Source of the DNA: Bog-756 sp963806455
Lineage (GTDB): Bacteria > Actinomycetota > Acidimicrobiia > Acidimicrobiales > RAAP-2
Direction of reading: 5' to 3'
Length of the DNA: 64,000 nt
Assembly: GCA_963806455.1 (NCBI GenBank)
Contig: CAWDXZ010000002.1
Coordinates: 496,001-560,000 of the forward strand
Part shown: positions 7,926 to 16,437 of the stretch, in pieces
Layout of the letters: every line of letters starts with the position of its first letter
Numbering within the stretch: the stretch's first letter is position 1
Translations under genes and position numbers: made by a program
The notes under the pieces: generated by a model
Told to the model about the DNA's origin: nothing
The model's database searches: none
Seen by the model: only the letters and a program-made list of their open reading frames with translations

Positions 7926-9746
7926 ATGGCCCTCGGAACTGAGGGGACCGGAGGGGCCGACACCCAGGCCGCCTTCGCCGCCACTCTGGCCGACGAGTGG
8001 GCCCGCGGCGGTCTCCGCCACGCCGTGGTGTGCCCGGGGTCCCGCTCCACCCCCATGGCTCTGGCCCTGGCGGCCCATCCCGGTGTGGAGGTGCACGTGC
8101 GGCTGGACGAGCGCTCGGCGGCGTTCACCGCCCTCGGGGTGGGGATGGCCACCGGCCGGCCGGCGCTGGTGCTCACGACCAGTGGCACCGCCGCCGTCGA
8201 GCTCCACGCCGCCGTGGTGGAGGCCGACCGGGCCGGGGTGCCCCTCGTCGCCTGCACGGCCGACCGCCCGCCCGAGCTGCACGACGTCGGGGCCCATCAG
8301 ACGATCGACCAAACCCGCCTGTTCGGCCGGGCGGTCCGCTGGTTCTGCGACCCGGGCGTGGCCGAAGCCGGCGGGCGCGGGACGTGGCGGTCCCTCGCCG
8401 CCCGCGTGCTGGCCGAGTCGACCACCGGCCCGGGCGGGCCCGGACCGGTCCATCTCAACCTCCCGTTCCGGGAACCGCTCCTCGGGGACCCGGTACGGGG
8501 CGGCGGGGTGGGCCCGGGGCGGGCCGGAGGGGGTCCGTGGCACACCACGGTGCCCGGGCGCGCCGGGGTGGCGGAAGGACCGCTGGATGTCCTGGAGATG
8601 ACGGAGGGCATCGCCCGGGCCCGTCGCGGGCTGGTGGTGGCCGGGGGCGGGAGCGGGGACCCTTCCGCCGTGCTCGAGCTGGCCCGCTCGCTGGGCTGGC
8701 CGATCCTGGCCGATCCACGCTCGGGCCTGCGCGTCGACGATCCGGTGGTGGTGGCCGCGGCCGACGGCATCCTCCGCGCCGACCGCTTCGCCGCCGCCCA
8801 TCGCCCGGAGGTCGTGGTCCACCTCGGTGAGCGCTGGCTCTCGCGGGTGGTCGACGGGTTCCTCACCGGGGCGGTGGGCGGGGGGGCGCACGCCATCGTC
8901 GTCGATCCCCTCGGCCGGTGGCCCGATCCCTCGCGCCAGGCGCAGACTTTCGTCCGCTCCACCCCGACCGCCTTCTGCCGGGAGGCGGTGGGCTCGATGG
9001 GTCGGCACCCGACCGACGGGACGGGACCGGTGGACGTCCACCGGTGGCGGGATGACTGGGTCCGGGCGGAGGCCCGGGCCCAGGGCGCCATCGACGACGT
9101 GCTCGGCACCGGTCCGGACGGGGGCGCCCGGGAGCTGTGCGAGCCCTCGCTCGCCCGCCGGCTGGTGGCCCGGCTACCCGGTGAGGCGGCGCTCGTGGTC
9201 TCGTCCTCGATGCCCGTCCGCGACGTGGAGGCCTACGCCGGGCCCCGCGCCGATCCACCGCGGGTCCTGGCCAACCGCGGGGCCAACGGGATCGACGGGG
9301 TGGTGTCCACCGCCCTCGGGGCCGCACTGGCCACGCCCGGCCCCACCGTGGCCCTGGTCGGCGACCTGGCCTTCCTCCATGACGTGTCGGCCCTGGTGGG
9401 GGCCCGGGGGTTCGAACCCGACCTCACCGTGGTGGTGGCCGACAACCGGGGGGGCGGGATCTTCTCCTTCCTCGAGGTGGCCACCTCCCTCGACGAGGAG
9501 GCCTTCGAGCCCCTGTTCGGCACCCCGCAGGCCCCCGACGTGGCCGAGGTGGCGGCCGGGTTCGGGTGGCCGGTCGATGACGTCGACGCCGAAGCCGGCG
9601 TGGCCGGATTCGAGCTGGCCCTGGACCGCCGGCTGGCCGGTCGCGGCCCGGCGGTGATCCGGGTCCGGCTCCCGGGCCGTTCGGCCAACGTGGCCCGGCA
9701 CCGGGCCGTCAACCAGGCCATCGCCGCCGCGGTGGACCGGGACTGA
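7926..9746 (+). CDS. menD: SEPHCHC synthase (MenD)
   Basis: A thiamine-diphosphate enzyme (606 aa) that adds succinic semialdehyde, formed from 2-oxoglutarate, to isochorismate. This is the first committed step to menaquinone. The N-terminal PYR domain has VVCPGSRSTP and the catalytic Glu region HVRLDERSAAF. The central TH3-like domain follows, and the C-terminal PP domain has the metal/ThDP site GDLAFLHD...NRGGGIFSF. Length is slightly above the usual 550-580. ATG 7926 follows a purine-rich GGGAGGGG. menC and menF are not in the window. Confidence 0.93.
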   Translation: MALGTEGTGGADTQAAFAATLADEWARGGLRHAVVCPGSRSTPMALALAAHPGVEVHVRLDERSAAFTALGVGMATGRPALVLTTSGTAAVELHAAVVEADRAGVPLVACTADRPPELHDVGAHQTIDQTRLFGRAVRWFCDPGVAEAGGRGTWRSLAARVLAESTTGPGGPGPVHLNLPFREPLLGDPVRGGGVGPGRAGGGPWHTTVPGRAGVAEGPLDVLEMTEGIARARRGLVVAGGGSGDPSAVLELARSLGWPILADPRSGLRVDDPVVVAAADGILRADRFAAAHRPEVVVHLGERWLSRVVDGFLTGAVGGGAHAIVVDPLGRWPDPSRQAQTFVRSTPTAFCREAVGSMGRHPTDGTGPVDVHRWRDDWVRAEARAQGAIDDVLGTGPDGGARELCEPSLARRLVARLPGEAALVVSSSMPVRDVEAYAGPRADPPRVLANRGANGIDGVVSTALGAALATPGPTVALVGDLAFLHDVSALVGARGFEPDLTVVVADNRGGGIFSFLEVATSLDEEAFEPLFGTPQAPDVAEVAAGFGWPVDDVDAEAGVAGFELALDRRLAGRGPAVIRVRLPGRSANVARHRAVNQAIAAAVDRD

Positions 9747-9766
9747 ACCGACGGCGGCCGAGCCGC

Positions 9767-11161
9767 TCAGCAGGGACGGGGATCGTAGGGCGGGACGGTG
9801 GGGGCGGCCGGGGCGGTGGTGGCCGCGCCGGCGGCGGACGGCGACGGGGTCGGCGGTGTGGTCGCCGCCGTGGTGGTGGTGACCGGCAGGTTCATCGGCT
9901 GGCCGCTGGCGTCGAGGGGGGGAGTGGTGATGGTCCCGACCGTGCCACCGAGGAACTGGGTGATCATCTGCGCCGCCGCCTCGGGTTCGACCACCTCGGC
10001 CGAGCCGGCCGGGGTCGAGGCGCCCACCGTGGGCAGCGTGTAGGCCTGGAGCTGGGAGCCGGAGAAGGCGTGGTAGCGCTCGGCCAGTGAGAGCAGGTCG
10101 GTGGGGGAGAGCCCGTCGTCCTTGCTGAAGTCGTGGACCACCGAGCTGAGCAGCGCGTTCAGCCGGAGGGGGTTGTAGGTGGACTTGGCCTTGTTCAGCG
10201 CGGCCGAGATGATCAGGTTCTGGCGCTGGATGCGGCCGATGTCCGACGTGGGGTCGGAGATCCACCGGCCGTTGGCCTCGTACTGGAAGTACCGGGACCG
10301 CGACAGGGCCAGGGCCTGCGACCCGTTGAGGACCTGGCAGCCGGCCGTGGGGATCGAGAGGCCCGAGTTGTTGTTGCAGACGCCGGTGGTGGGATCGCAA
10401 TCGTGGTCCCGGACCGGGTAGGGGAAGTCCATCGAGATCCCGCCGAGCGCGTTGACAGCGTCCTCGAGCCCGAAGAAGTTGATGGCGACGTAGTGGCTGA
10501 TGGGGATGCCGAAGGTGTTCTGGATGGTCTGGATCAGGGCATCGGCCCCGGGCGCCACGGCGTTCCCGTTGCTGAAGGCCGAGTTGATCTTGTTGCTGGT
10601 GGAGAGCGGGCTGTTGGCCGCCATCCCGGACAGGGTCACATAGGTGTCCCGGGGGATGGAGAGCGAGGACGCCGTGCCGGCCGAGGGGTCGACGTGGACG
10701 ATCTTGATGGTGTCGCTGCGTTGGCCGCCGGCGTTGGACTGGTTGCCGAACTGCTGGGCCTCGGCCGCCGTCTCACCGACACGGGTGTCCGAGCCGATCA
10801 GGAGCACGTTGTAGGGCTGCCCGTCGGCCGCGGCCACGCAGGTGTCGCACGGGTTGGAGACGACCTTGCTCCACTGGTAGCGGAAGTAGCCGTATCCGAG
10901 CCCGGTCACCAGCAGCAGAACCATCACCACGGCGATGACGCCGCGGAGGATCCTCTCGGCCGGCCGTCGGCGTCGCTTCCTCGCCCGGCGCCGCTCGCGG
11001 CGGGTGGGGACGCTGACCTGTCCGCCGAGGATGGGGCCGGGGAACCCGCCGCCCCTGGCCGGTGGTGCCGAGGAGCTTCCCCGGGACTGACCGGTCGGGG
11101 CGGGGGATGCCTGACCCGAGGGTCGGGACCGGCGCGGCGTGGGTGGGTCGGTGGTGGGCAC
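9767..11161 (-). CDS. LytR-CpsA-Psr (LCP) family cell-wall glycopolymer ligase
   Basis: A membrane-anchored LCP protein (464 aa from GTG 11161). A Pro/Arg-rich cytoplasmic start and the basic stretch RRERRRARKRRRR precede one transmembrane helix (VIAVVMVLLLVTGLGYGYF). An extracytoplasmic LCP domain follows with LLIGSDTR, the GQRSDTI motif, SIPRDTYV and the late Arg cluster GRIQRQ. The tail is Thr/Pro/Ala-rich. The family transfers teichoic-acid-like or arabinogalactan polymers from lipid carriers to peptidoglycan. The start is uncertain: a TTG at 11254 is in frame and neither has a clear ribosome site. It lies downstream of, and may be co-transcribed with, the carotenoid oxygenase. Confidence 0.85.
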   Translation of the reverse strand: MPTTDPPTPRRSRPSGQASPAPTGQSRGSSSAPPARGGGFPGPILGGQVSVPTRRERRRARKRRRRPAERILRGVIAVVMVLLLVTGLGYGYFRYQWSKVVSNPCDTCVAAADGQPYNVLLIGSDTRVGETAAEAQQFGNQSNAGGQRSDTIKIVHVDPSAGTASSLSIPRDTYVTLSGMAANSPLSTSNKINSAFSNGNAVAPGADALIQTIQNTFGIPISHYVAINFFGLEDAVNALGGISMDFPYPVRDHDCDPTTGVCNNNSGLSIPTAGCQVLNGSQALALSRSRYFQYEANGRWISDPTSDIGRIQRQNLIISAALNKAKSTYNPLRLNALLSSVVHDFSKDDGLSPTDLLSLAERYHAFSGSQLQAYTLPTVGASTPAGSAEVVEPEAAAQMITQFLGGTVGTITTPPLDASGQPMNLPVTTTTAATTPPTPSPSAAGAATTAPAAPTVPPYDPRPC

Positions 11162-11288
11162 GGTGCGTTGTGGGTGCCGGCTGGCCGGGTGGCCAGCGTG
11201 CCGGCGCCGAGCGCCGGGGTGGCAGCTCGGGCCATCCAGTTTCGCACGGACCAAGTGCCGATTGGTGGCACCGGTCCCTCGGCCCTGC

Positions 11289-12638
11289 TCAGCTGTTCGT
11301 CGGCACCCACGAGCCGTGGAACCCGTGGGGCACCCGGGCGGGCAGGTGCACGGTGGCCACCGGCGGGCCGGCGAAGGACGTGCCGTCGAGGATGACGAGG
11401 TCGCTGGCGCCCCGGGCGGCGTCGAAGACGACGCTCAGCACCCATCCCTCGTCCTCGGCCCGACCGTCCATGGCCCGTACGAACACGGGCTCACCCGGGG
11501 ACCGAGCCTCGCCCGGGTCGTACCGTGTGGCCTCGTCCCTCCGGAGGTCGTACTGGACCAGCCCCTGCTGGACGGGCTGGTCGGGGCGCAGGCCGAGGCG
11601 GGTGCAGTACCCGAAGCGGTGTTGACGCCCGGAGACCGCCTCGTCGATGCGGGGGAGGTCCACCGGGGTGTCGTCGAGGCGCTGTTCGCTCACCCGGTCG
11701 GTGGTCGGGTCGATGGTCCACCGGGCCAGGGTCGGGACGCCCGAGGACAGGGCCTCGCCGGGCTCGGTGTCGAAGAAGGCGTCGTAGCGCACCACGTCCA
11801 TGACCACCGAGCTGCCGTCGTCGTAGGCGTTGAGGACGTGCAGCGCGTACACCGGGTTCACGGCGATCCAGTGGACGTCGGCGGCCTCGCCGGTTCGGGA
11901 CATGACCCCGACCCGGGCCCCGGCCTCGGGCAGCCACCGGTAGGGGACGGCCCGCCCCAGGGCGGCCAGCTCGAGGTCGAAGACCACGGGGAGGTCCAAG
12001 AAGACGACCCGCGTGGCGGTGACCCCGAAGTCGTGCATCATCGTCGCCCGCGGGACGTCGATATCCTCGCTGCGCACCAGGGACCCGGTGGCGTCGACGA
12101 CGTGGTAGCGGAGGAAGGGGGGCCCGAAGACGTCGCTCCCGAAGAAGATGAGCTCACCGGTGTCCGGGTCCGCCTTCGGGTGCGCCGTCATCGGCGACGC
12201 CAGACCGCCGTCGAAGTCGTGCACCCGGGCGCTCCCCAGGTCCGCCGACAGGGCGTGGGGGAAGCCCGACTCGGCCAGCGCCAAGGTGCGTCCGGCATGC
12301 CGGATCACATGGGTGTTGGCCGCCCCGTCGATGGGCTCGCTCGGGCCTCTCGGCGACGTGGTGCCCAACTTGGCCGCCAGGGACCGGGTCCGGACCCATC
12401 GGTTCCGGTAGCCGGTGGCCTTCCCTCCCCCGAGGGAGATGGCGTGCACCATCCCGTCGCCACTGAACCAGTGGTACTGGGACTCGTCGGCCGGCACCAC
12501 CGCCGGGTTGGGGCCGTTGCGCAACAGCCGGCCGTCGAGGTCGGGGGGGATGAACCCGGTCACCGGCAGCTCGTGGTCCTCGCTGCACTCCTCGAGCACC
12601 GGCGCGTAATTTCCGTGCAGGTACGGGTTGACCGTCAT
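11289..12638 (-). CDS. Carotenoid cleavage oxygenase (RPE65/CCD family)
   Basis: A non-haem iron dioxygenase of 449 aa that cleaves a double bond of carotenoids or related stilbenes. The four iron-binding histidines of the seven-bladed propeller are visible in TAHPKAD, MMHDFGVT, YALHVLNAY and HGFHGSW, and the early GRLLRNGPNP and WFSGDGMVHA motifs are typical. Substrate is not predictable. The ATG at 12638 is supported by GAGGAG 3-5 nt upstream. No carotenoid synthesis genes are nearby in the window. Confidence 0.9.
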   Translation of the reverse strand: MTVNPYLHGNYAPVLEECSEDHELPVTGFIPPDLDGRLLRNGPNPAVVPADESQYHWFSGDGMVHAISLGGGKATGYRNRWVRTRSLAAKLGTTSPRGPSEPIDGAANTHVIRHAGRTLALAESGFPHALSADLGSARVHDFDGGLASPMTAHPKADPDTGELIFFGSDVFGPPFLRYHVVDATGSLVRSEDIDVPRATMMHDFGVTATRVVFLDLPVVFDLELAALGRAVPYRWLPEAGARVGVMSRTGEAADVHWIAVNPVYALHVLNAYDDGSSVVMDVVRYDAFFDTEPGEALSSGVPTLARWTIDPTTDRVSEQRLDDTPVDLPRIDEAVSGRQHRFGYCTRLGLRPDQPVQQGLVQYDLRRDEATRYDPGEARSPGEPVFVRAMDGRAEDEGWVLSVVFDAARGASDLVILDGTSFAGPPVATVHLPARVPHGFHGSWVPTNS

Positions 12639-12691
12639 GGGCTCCTCGCCGTGATGTCGGGCGGGCGTGCCGCGCCGGCGACGCGCCAGCG

Positions 12692-12697
12692 ATGGTA
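12692..12697 (-). promoter_or_regulatory. -10 element TACCAT for the carotenoid oxygenase
   Basis: TACCAT on the minus strand, about 54 nt before ATG 12638, would give a leader carrying the GAGGAG ribosome site. Confidence 0.3.
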
Positions 12698-12740
12698 GCG
12701 GACGGACCTCCCCACCTCGTCGACGTGGCAGGCTGAGGTA

Positions 12741-14027
12741 GTGCCCGCACTCTCCGAGGATCTCCGGTTCCGGGGGCTCATCCATCAGCTGACCGACACC
12801 GGGCTCGAGCGGCGACTGGACGCGGGGCCACTCACGGCGTACGCCGGGTTCGACCCGACGGCGGACAGCCTGCACGTCGGCCATCTCATGCAGATGTGCA
12901 CGCTGCGGCGCCTCCAGCACGCCGGCCATCGGCCCATCGTCCTCGCCGGGGGTGGCACCGGTTTCGTGGGCGACCCGGGCGGCAAGTCGGAGGAGCGCTC
13001 CCTGCTCTCCGAGGACGAGCTGCGCGCCAACACCGCCGCCATCCGGGGACAGCTCGAGCGCTTCCTCGACTTCGGCGGGGACCGCGCCGAGTCGCGTGCC
13101 GTCCTGGTGGACAACGCCGACTGGCTCGGGGACCTGCGCCTCCTCGATTTCCTGCGCGACGTCGGTAAGCACTTCACCGTCAACCAGATGGTGGCCAAGG
13201 ACTCGGTGCGGTCACGGCTCACGACGCCCGACCGTTCCATCTCGTACACCGAATTCAGCTACATGCTCCTGCAGGCGCTCGACTTCCTCCACCTCTTCGA
13301 TGCCTTCGGCTGTCGCCTCCAGCTGGGGGGCAGTGATCAATGGGGGAACATCACGATGGGCGTCGACCTGGTCCGGCGGGCCCGGCGGCAGGAGGTGTGG
13401 GGGCTCACCACGCCGCTCGTGGTCAAGGCGGACGGGTCCAAGTTCGGCAAGTCGGAGTCCGGGACGGTGTGGCTCGGCCCCGACCGGACCAGCCCGTACG
13501 AGCTCTACCAGTTCTTCCTCCGCAGCGACGATGCCGTCGTCGGGACCTACCTCCGGTACTTCACCGACCTGTCCCATCAGGCCATCACCGACCTCGACCT
13601 GGCCACCGAGTCGCGACCCGAGCGGCGGGAGGCCCAACGCGAGCTGGCCCGGCAGGTGTGCACGCTGGTGCACGGCCCGGATGAGACCGCCCGGGCGGAG
13701 CGTACGGCCGCCGCCCTGTTCGTCGAGGACCTCTCGGTCCTCGACGAACAGGCCATCCTCGACGTGTTCTCCGAGGCGCCGTCGACCGTCTTGCCCCGCT
13801 CTCGACTCGACGGTTCGGGGACGGCCCTGGTCGACCTGCTGACCGCCACCGGCCTGGCCCCGTCGAAGAGCCAGGCCCGGCGCACCGTCCAGCAAGGGGG
13901 TGCCTACGTCAACAACCGAAAGGTGGCGGACGCCGACCGGATGATCGGCGACGCCGACCTGTTGTCCGGCCACTACCTGGTGCTCCGCCGTGGCAAGAAG
14001 GACTACCACCTGGTCCGCTTCACCTGA
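12741..14027 (+). CDS. tyrS: Tyrosyl-tRNA synthetase
   Basis: A class I aminoacyl-tRNA synthetase of 428 aa that charges tRNA-Tyr. GFDPTADSLHVGH carries the HIGH-type motif (HVGH, residues ~47-50) and KFGKS is the KMSKS-type loop. The bacterial-type Tyr-binding stretches (SYTEFSYMLLQA, GSDQWGN) are present, and the C-terminus has the S4-like RNA-binding domain (SKSQARRTVQQGG). Length and domains are normal. The GTG start leaves the usual short N-terminus before RGLIHQLTDT. Confidence 0.96.
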   Translation: MPALSEDLRFRGLIHQLTDTGLERRLDAGPLTAYAGFDPTADSLHVGHLMQMCTLRRLQHAGHRPIVLAGGGTGFVGDPGGKSEERSLLSEDELRANTAAIRGQLERFLDFGGDRAESRAVLVDNADWLGDLRLLDFLRDVGKHFTVNQMVAKDSVRSRLTTPDRSISYTEFSYMLLQALDFLHLFDAFGCRLQLGGSDQWGNITMGVDLVRRARRQEVWGLTTPLVVKADGSKFGKSESGTVWLGPDRTSPYELYQFFLRSDDAVVGTYLRYFTDLSHQAITDLDLATESRPERREAQRELARQVCTLVHGPDETARAERTAAALFVEDLSVLDEQAILDVFSEAPSTVLPRSRLDGSGTALVDLLTATGLAPSKSQARRTVQQGGAYVNNRKVADADRMIGDADLLSGHYLVLRRGKKDYHLVRFT

Positions 14028-14114
14028 GGGGAACCGCGGGGCGCGGGCGCCGCCGCCACGCCGCCACGCCACCACGTCGGCCGGAGGCGATCGGGACCTG
14101 GCCAGAGGCGGTCC

Positions 14115-14120
14115 TACACT
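14115..14120 (+). promoter_or_regulatory. -10 element TACACT for the DUF3151 gene (leaderless)
   Basis: TACACT ends exactly 7 nt before ATG 14128, with no Shine-Dalgarno site between. This matches the commonest spacing in the window. Confidence 0.5.
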
Positions 14121-14127
14121 GACCGCC

Positions 14128-14601
14128 ATGAGCTCTTCCGAGGCGCCCCCGTCGGACGGTCACCCGGTCCGGCTGACCACCGGGTTGCCCGACACCGTGC
14201 TGCCCGCCGAACCCCCGTCGGTCACCGCCCGGCTCGAGGAGGCGCTGGGGCAACCCAATGAGCACCGTCGACACGCGGTGTCCGAGGTGGTGCGGGGGGC
14301 TCCCGGCTCCTCGGCCGCCTGGGCGGCTCTCGGCTCGCTGGCCCGTGACGACGTCGAGGCCTATGCCTGCTTCCGGGTCGGCTACCACCGCGGACTCGAC
14401 GCCCTCCGACGGGCCGGCTGGAAGGGGTCCGGCCACGTCCGCTGGACCCACGAGCCCAACCGGGGCTTCCTGCGCTGTCTCGACGGCCTGCGAGCGGCCG
14501 CCGGGGCCATCGGCGAGGCCCACGAAGAGGAGCGGTGCGCCCAGTTCCTGGTCCAGCTCGATCCCTCCTGGCGCCCCGACTGGACCGGGCTTTCGGTCTA
14601 G
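14128..14601 (+). CDS. DUF3151 family protein
   Basis: A 157-aa cytoplasmic protein of the actinobacterial DUF3151 family. Diagnostic stretches are DVEAYACFRVGYHRGLDALR, GWKGSG and HEPNRGFLRCL, then a C-terminal GAIGEAHEEERC. Function is not known. It is one of the sequence marks of Actinomycetota. The start is fixed by a -10 7 nt upstream. Its TAG stop shares one base with the GTG of the next gene. Confidence 0.85.
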   Translation: MSSSEAPPSDGHPVRLTTGLPDTVLPAEPPSVTARLEEALGQPNEHRRHAVSEVVRGAPGSSAAWAALGSLARDDVEAYACFRVGYHRGLDALRRAGWKGSGHVRWTHEPNRGFLRCLDGLRAAAGAIGEAHEEERCAQFLVQLDPSWRPDWTGLSV

Positions 14602-15140
14602 TGGACCGACCCCTCGGAGGGGTGGGGGGCGCCCGGCCCTGGTTGGCCCTGGTGTCGGCGTTGGTGGCCGGCTGCGCTCTGCTCGGGGGGTGTGCCGGCC
14701 AGGAGCAGTCCGGGCCGCCGGCCGCCCGGGTGGCCACCTGGGTGTCCGGTGGCGGGGGAGGGGCGGCCATCGGGACGCTCCGGGTGGATGCCGCCAATGT
14801 GGGCCAGGCCCTGGCCCGTCACCAGACCCCGGCGGCCATCAAGACGGTGTGCGCCCTGCTCACGACGGACGCCGAGACGGCCATCGGCAACTTGCCGACT
14901 CCGGACGCGGCGCTGACCGGCGACCTCGACGCCGCCTACACGGACGCCGCCGCCGCCGGGGACGACTGCTACTCGGGCTCGGGCGGCGCGGCCTCACTCC
15001 TCGTCCGGTCGGCCCGGGAGCGGGCCAGGCTGACGTCACTGTTGGCGGTCGCCGTGGACCGGATCACCGCCGTCACCGGGCACCCGCCGTCCACCTCCAC
15101 GACCCGCCCGGCCGACTCGAACGATCCGTTCGGAGGTTGA
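14601..15140 (+). CDS. Putative lipoprotein of unknown function
   Basis: A 179-aa exported protein. The N-terminus has a hydrophobic signal (WLALVSALVAGCALLGG) ending in a lipobox-like LLGGC, so Cys ~31 is the likely lipidated residue. The mature part is Ala/Thr-rich and mostly helical, with two further cysteines (TVCALL, DDCYSG), and the tail is Thr/Pro/Ser-rich. There is no recognisable enzyme domain. The start overlaps the stop of the DUF3151 gene by one base, so they are probably one transcript. Confidence 0.65.
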   Translation: MDRPLGGVGGARPWLALVSALVAGCALLGGCAGQEQSGPPAARVATWVSGGGGGAAIGTLRVDAANVGQALARHQTPAAIKTVCALLTTDAETAIGNLPTPDAALTGDLDAAYTDAAAAGDDCYSGSGGAASLLVRSARERARLTSLLAVAVDRITAVTGHPPSTSTTRPADSNDPFGG

Positions 15141-15147
15141 GCCGCGG

Positions 15148-15744
15148 ATGCCACCGCAGCACGGTGAAGTGGGACCCGTCCCCGAAGGACGGGACCCGGG
15201 CGAGTACGACCGCCTCCGGCGGCGGGTGCTGTGGTCCCTGCCCACCGGGCTGTTCGTGGTCGGCAGCCGGGCCGGTGACCGCAGCAACCTGATGACGGCC
15301 AATTGGGTGATGCAGATCGCCACATCCCCCAAGCTGGTGGCGGTGTCGGTGGAGATCGGTGCCTTCAGCCGGCAGCTCATCGACGAGGGTGGAGGGTTCT
15401 CGGTGAGCATCCTGGACCGGGAGGACCGGGCCCTGGTGCGCCGGTTCGTGAAACCGGTCGACACGTCGACATCGGATTCCAGCGGTTCGGTCACGTCGAT
15501 GCAAGGTCAGCCGGTGCACACGGTGGCCGGGGGCCTTCCCTGCCTCACCGCCGCCGTGGGTTGGCTGGCGTGCGAGGTGCGCGCCGCCTGCTCGTGGGAG
15601 GATCTCGTCCCAACCCCGGCTGGACCGAGCCACGTGCTGTTCGTCGGGCAGGTCGTCGACGCCGGCGAGAGGCCCCCGGCCGATGCGGGCGTCGGCCACC
15701 AGGTGCTCCGCATGGAGGACACCCGGATGAACTATGGCGGATGA
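15148..15744 (+). CDS. Flavin reductase-like (FMN-binding split-barrel) protein
   Basis: A 198-aa protein of the flavin reductase-like domain family, which bind FMN/FAD and reduce it with NAD(P)H for a partner oxygenase or act directly. Seen are the LPTGLFVVGSRAGD start of the barrel, NLMTANWVMQIATSPKLVAVSVE, and GGGFSVSILDREDR. It starts at an ATG 7 bp after the lipoprotein stop and may share its transcript. No partner monooxygenase is adjacent, so the role is open. Confidence 0.8.
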   Translation: MPPQHGEVGPVPEGRDPGEYDRLRRRVLWSLPTGLFVVGSRAGDRSNLMTANWVMQIATSPKLVAVSVEIGAFSRQLIDEGGGFSVSILDREDRALVRRFVKPVDTSTSDSSGSVTSMQGQPVHTVAGGLPCLTAAVGWLACEVRAACSWEDLVPTPAGPSHVLFVGQVVDAGERPPADAGVGHQVLRMEDTRMNYGG

Positions 15745-15756
15745 GGGGGGGTGGGC

Positions 15757-15777
15757 GCGGACCGGTCCGCCGGACCG
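15757..15777. terminator. Terminator-like hairpins after the flavin reductase gene
   Basis: A 14-bp perfect palindrome (15757-15770) overlaps a 6-bp stem with 3-nt loop (CGGTCC, GGACCG; 15763-15777). It lies between the ends of two convergent genes. There is no T-run on either side, so termination is inferred from position. Confidence 0.35.
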
Positions 15778-15842
15778 TCGGGCGGGCGGACCGCCACGGT
15801 GGGGCGGCCACGATGGGGTGGCCGGGTGGGACGGCCGGGTGG

Positions 15843-16064
15843 TCAGGAACCGGGGCGCAAGTCTATCCGGAGGGTGAGGATGCCGCCATCGAGGGTCGGT
15901 TCGGCGTCGCCCAGCATGGCGAAGTCCATGTAGTCGGCCTGGGCCTGTTGCTTGAACCGCTCGCGATCGGGGCCCTCGACCGGGGGCAGCCCCCGCGAGC
16001 GGACGGCCTCCGCCCTGGCCCGGAACCGTTCGACCATGGCGTGGGGGTCGAATTCGTCGGTCAT
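15843..16064 (-). CDS. Small conserved-looking protein of unknown function, 73 aa
   Basis: A short acidic/basic mixed protein. A helical N-terminal half (MVERFRARAEAVRSRG) is followed by ERFKQQAQADYMDFAMLGD and a strand-like end (GGILTLRIDLRPGS). No family is recognised. It is accepted as real because its ATG has a TACCAT -10 exactly 7 nt upstream, as for other leaderless genes here, and because no other gene occupies the interval. Confidence 0.55.
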   Translation of the reverse strand: MTDEFDPHAMVERFRARAEAVRSRGLPPVEGPDRERFKQQAQADYMDFAMLGDAEPTLDGGILTLRIDLRPGS

Positions 16065-16071
16065 CTGCCCG

Positions 16072-16077
16072 ATGGTA
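16072..16077 (-). promoter_or_regulatory. -10 element TACCAT for the 73-aa gene (leaderless)
   Basis: TACCAT on the minus strand with 7 nt to ATG 16064. Confidence 0.45.
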
Positions 16078-16114
16078 CCGGTGGCGGTGCGCAACGGGCG
16101 CCGATGCCCCGCTG

Positions 16115-16120
16115 TACAAT
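16115..16120 (+). promoter_or_regulatory. -10 element TACAAT for the small zinc-ribbon gene
   Basis: TACAAT is close to consensus. It would start transcription near 16127, leaving a leader of about 77 nt with two hairpins before GTG 16204. Confidence 0.5.
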
Positions 16121-16142
16121 GGCCGCACTGGTGATCGGTGGT

Positions 16143-16186
16143 GCCCCCGGTGCTCGTAGGCGGGGGCCCCATGCCACCCCTGGTGG
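16143..16186 (+). promoter_or_regulatory. Two-hairpin 5' leader before the small zinc-ribbon gene
   Basis: Hairpin 1 is GCCCCCG (16143-16149) pairing with CGGGGGC (16161-16167), a perfect 7-bp stem with an 11-nt loop. Hairpin 2 is CCACC (16174-16178) pairing with GGTGG (16182-16186). The AGGAG ribosome site begins 5 nt later at 16191. The position suggests control of translation, but no known riboswitch family is recognised. Confidence 0.4.
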
Positions 16187-16203
16187 GGCAAGGAGTTGTT
16201 TCC

Positions 16204-16413
16204 GTGAAGAAGGGACGCCATCGCCGCTTTGAAGAAGCGCGAAGCCTGAAGCGGTCGGTCGCGACCGCCAATCGGCGTTGCCCCGAGTGCGGGGCGGAGC
16301 CGGACGACAAGCACGCTTCGTGGTGCCTGGCCACGGAGGACGACTACGACGAGATCCTCGGCACCGTGCCGAAGGAGCAGTCGGACGTCGAGGACGATCC
16401 GCTGGCCGAGTAG
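16204..16413 (+). CDS. Small zinc-ribbon-like protein, 69 aa
   Basis: The N-terminal third is very basic (KKGRHRRFEEARSLKR). A possible metal site follows, CPECGAEPDDKHASWC, with CxxC, a His and a third Cys. The C-terminal tail is acidic (TEDDYDEI, DVEDDPLAE). Such a layout suggests nucleic-acid or ribosome contact, but no named family is recognised. The GTG at 16204 is supported by AGGAG (16191-16195) 8 nt upstream. The upstream in-frame extension is rejected because it would run through the leader hairpins. Confidence 0.6.
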   Translation: MKKGRHRRFEEARSLKRSVATANRRCPECGAEPDDKHASWCLATEDDYDEILGTVPKEQSDVEDDPLAE

Positions 16414-16437
16414 CTCGGGTGTGGCGGGGTCGCCTGC

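Noticed and set aside
9400..9425. tRNA T-loop-like GGTTCGAA
   Set aside because: It lies in frame inside menD (GFEPD) with no cloverleaf around it. A similar GGTTCGA at 36563 is inside gmk.
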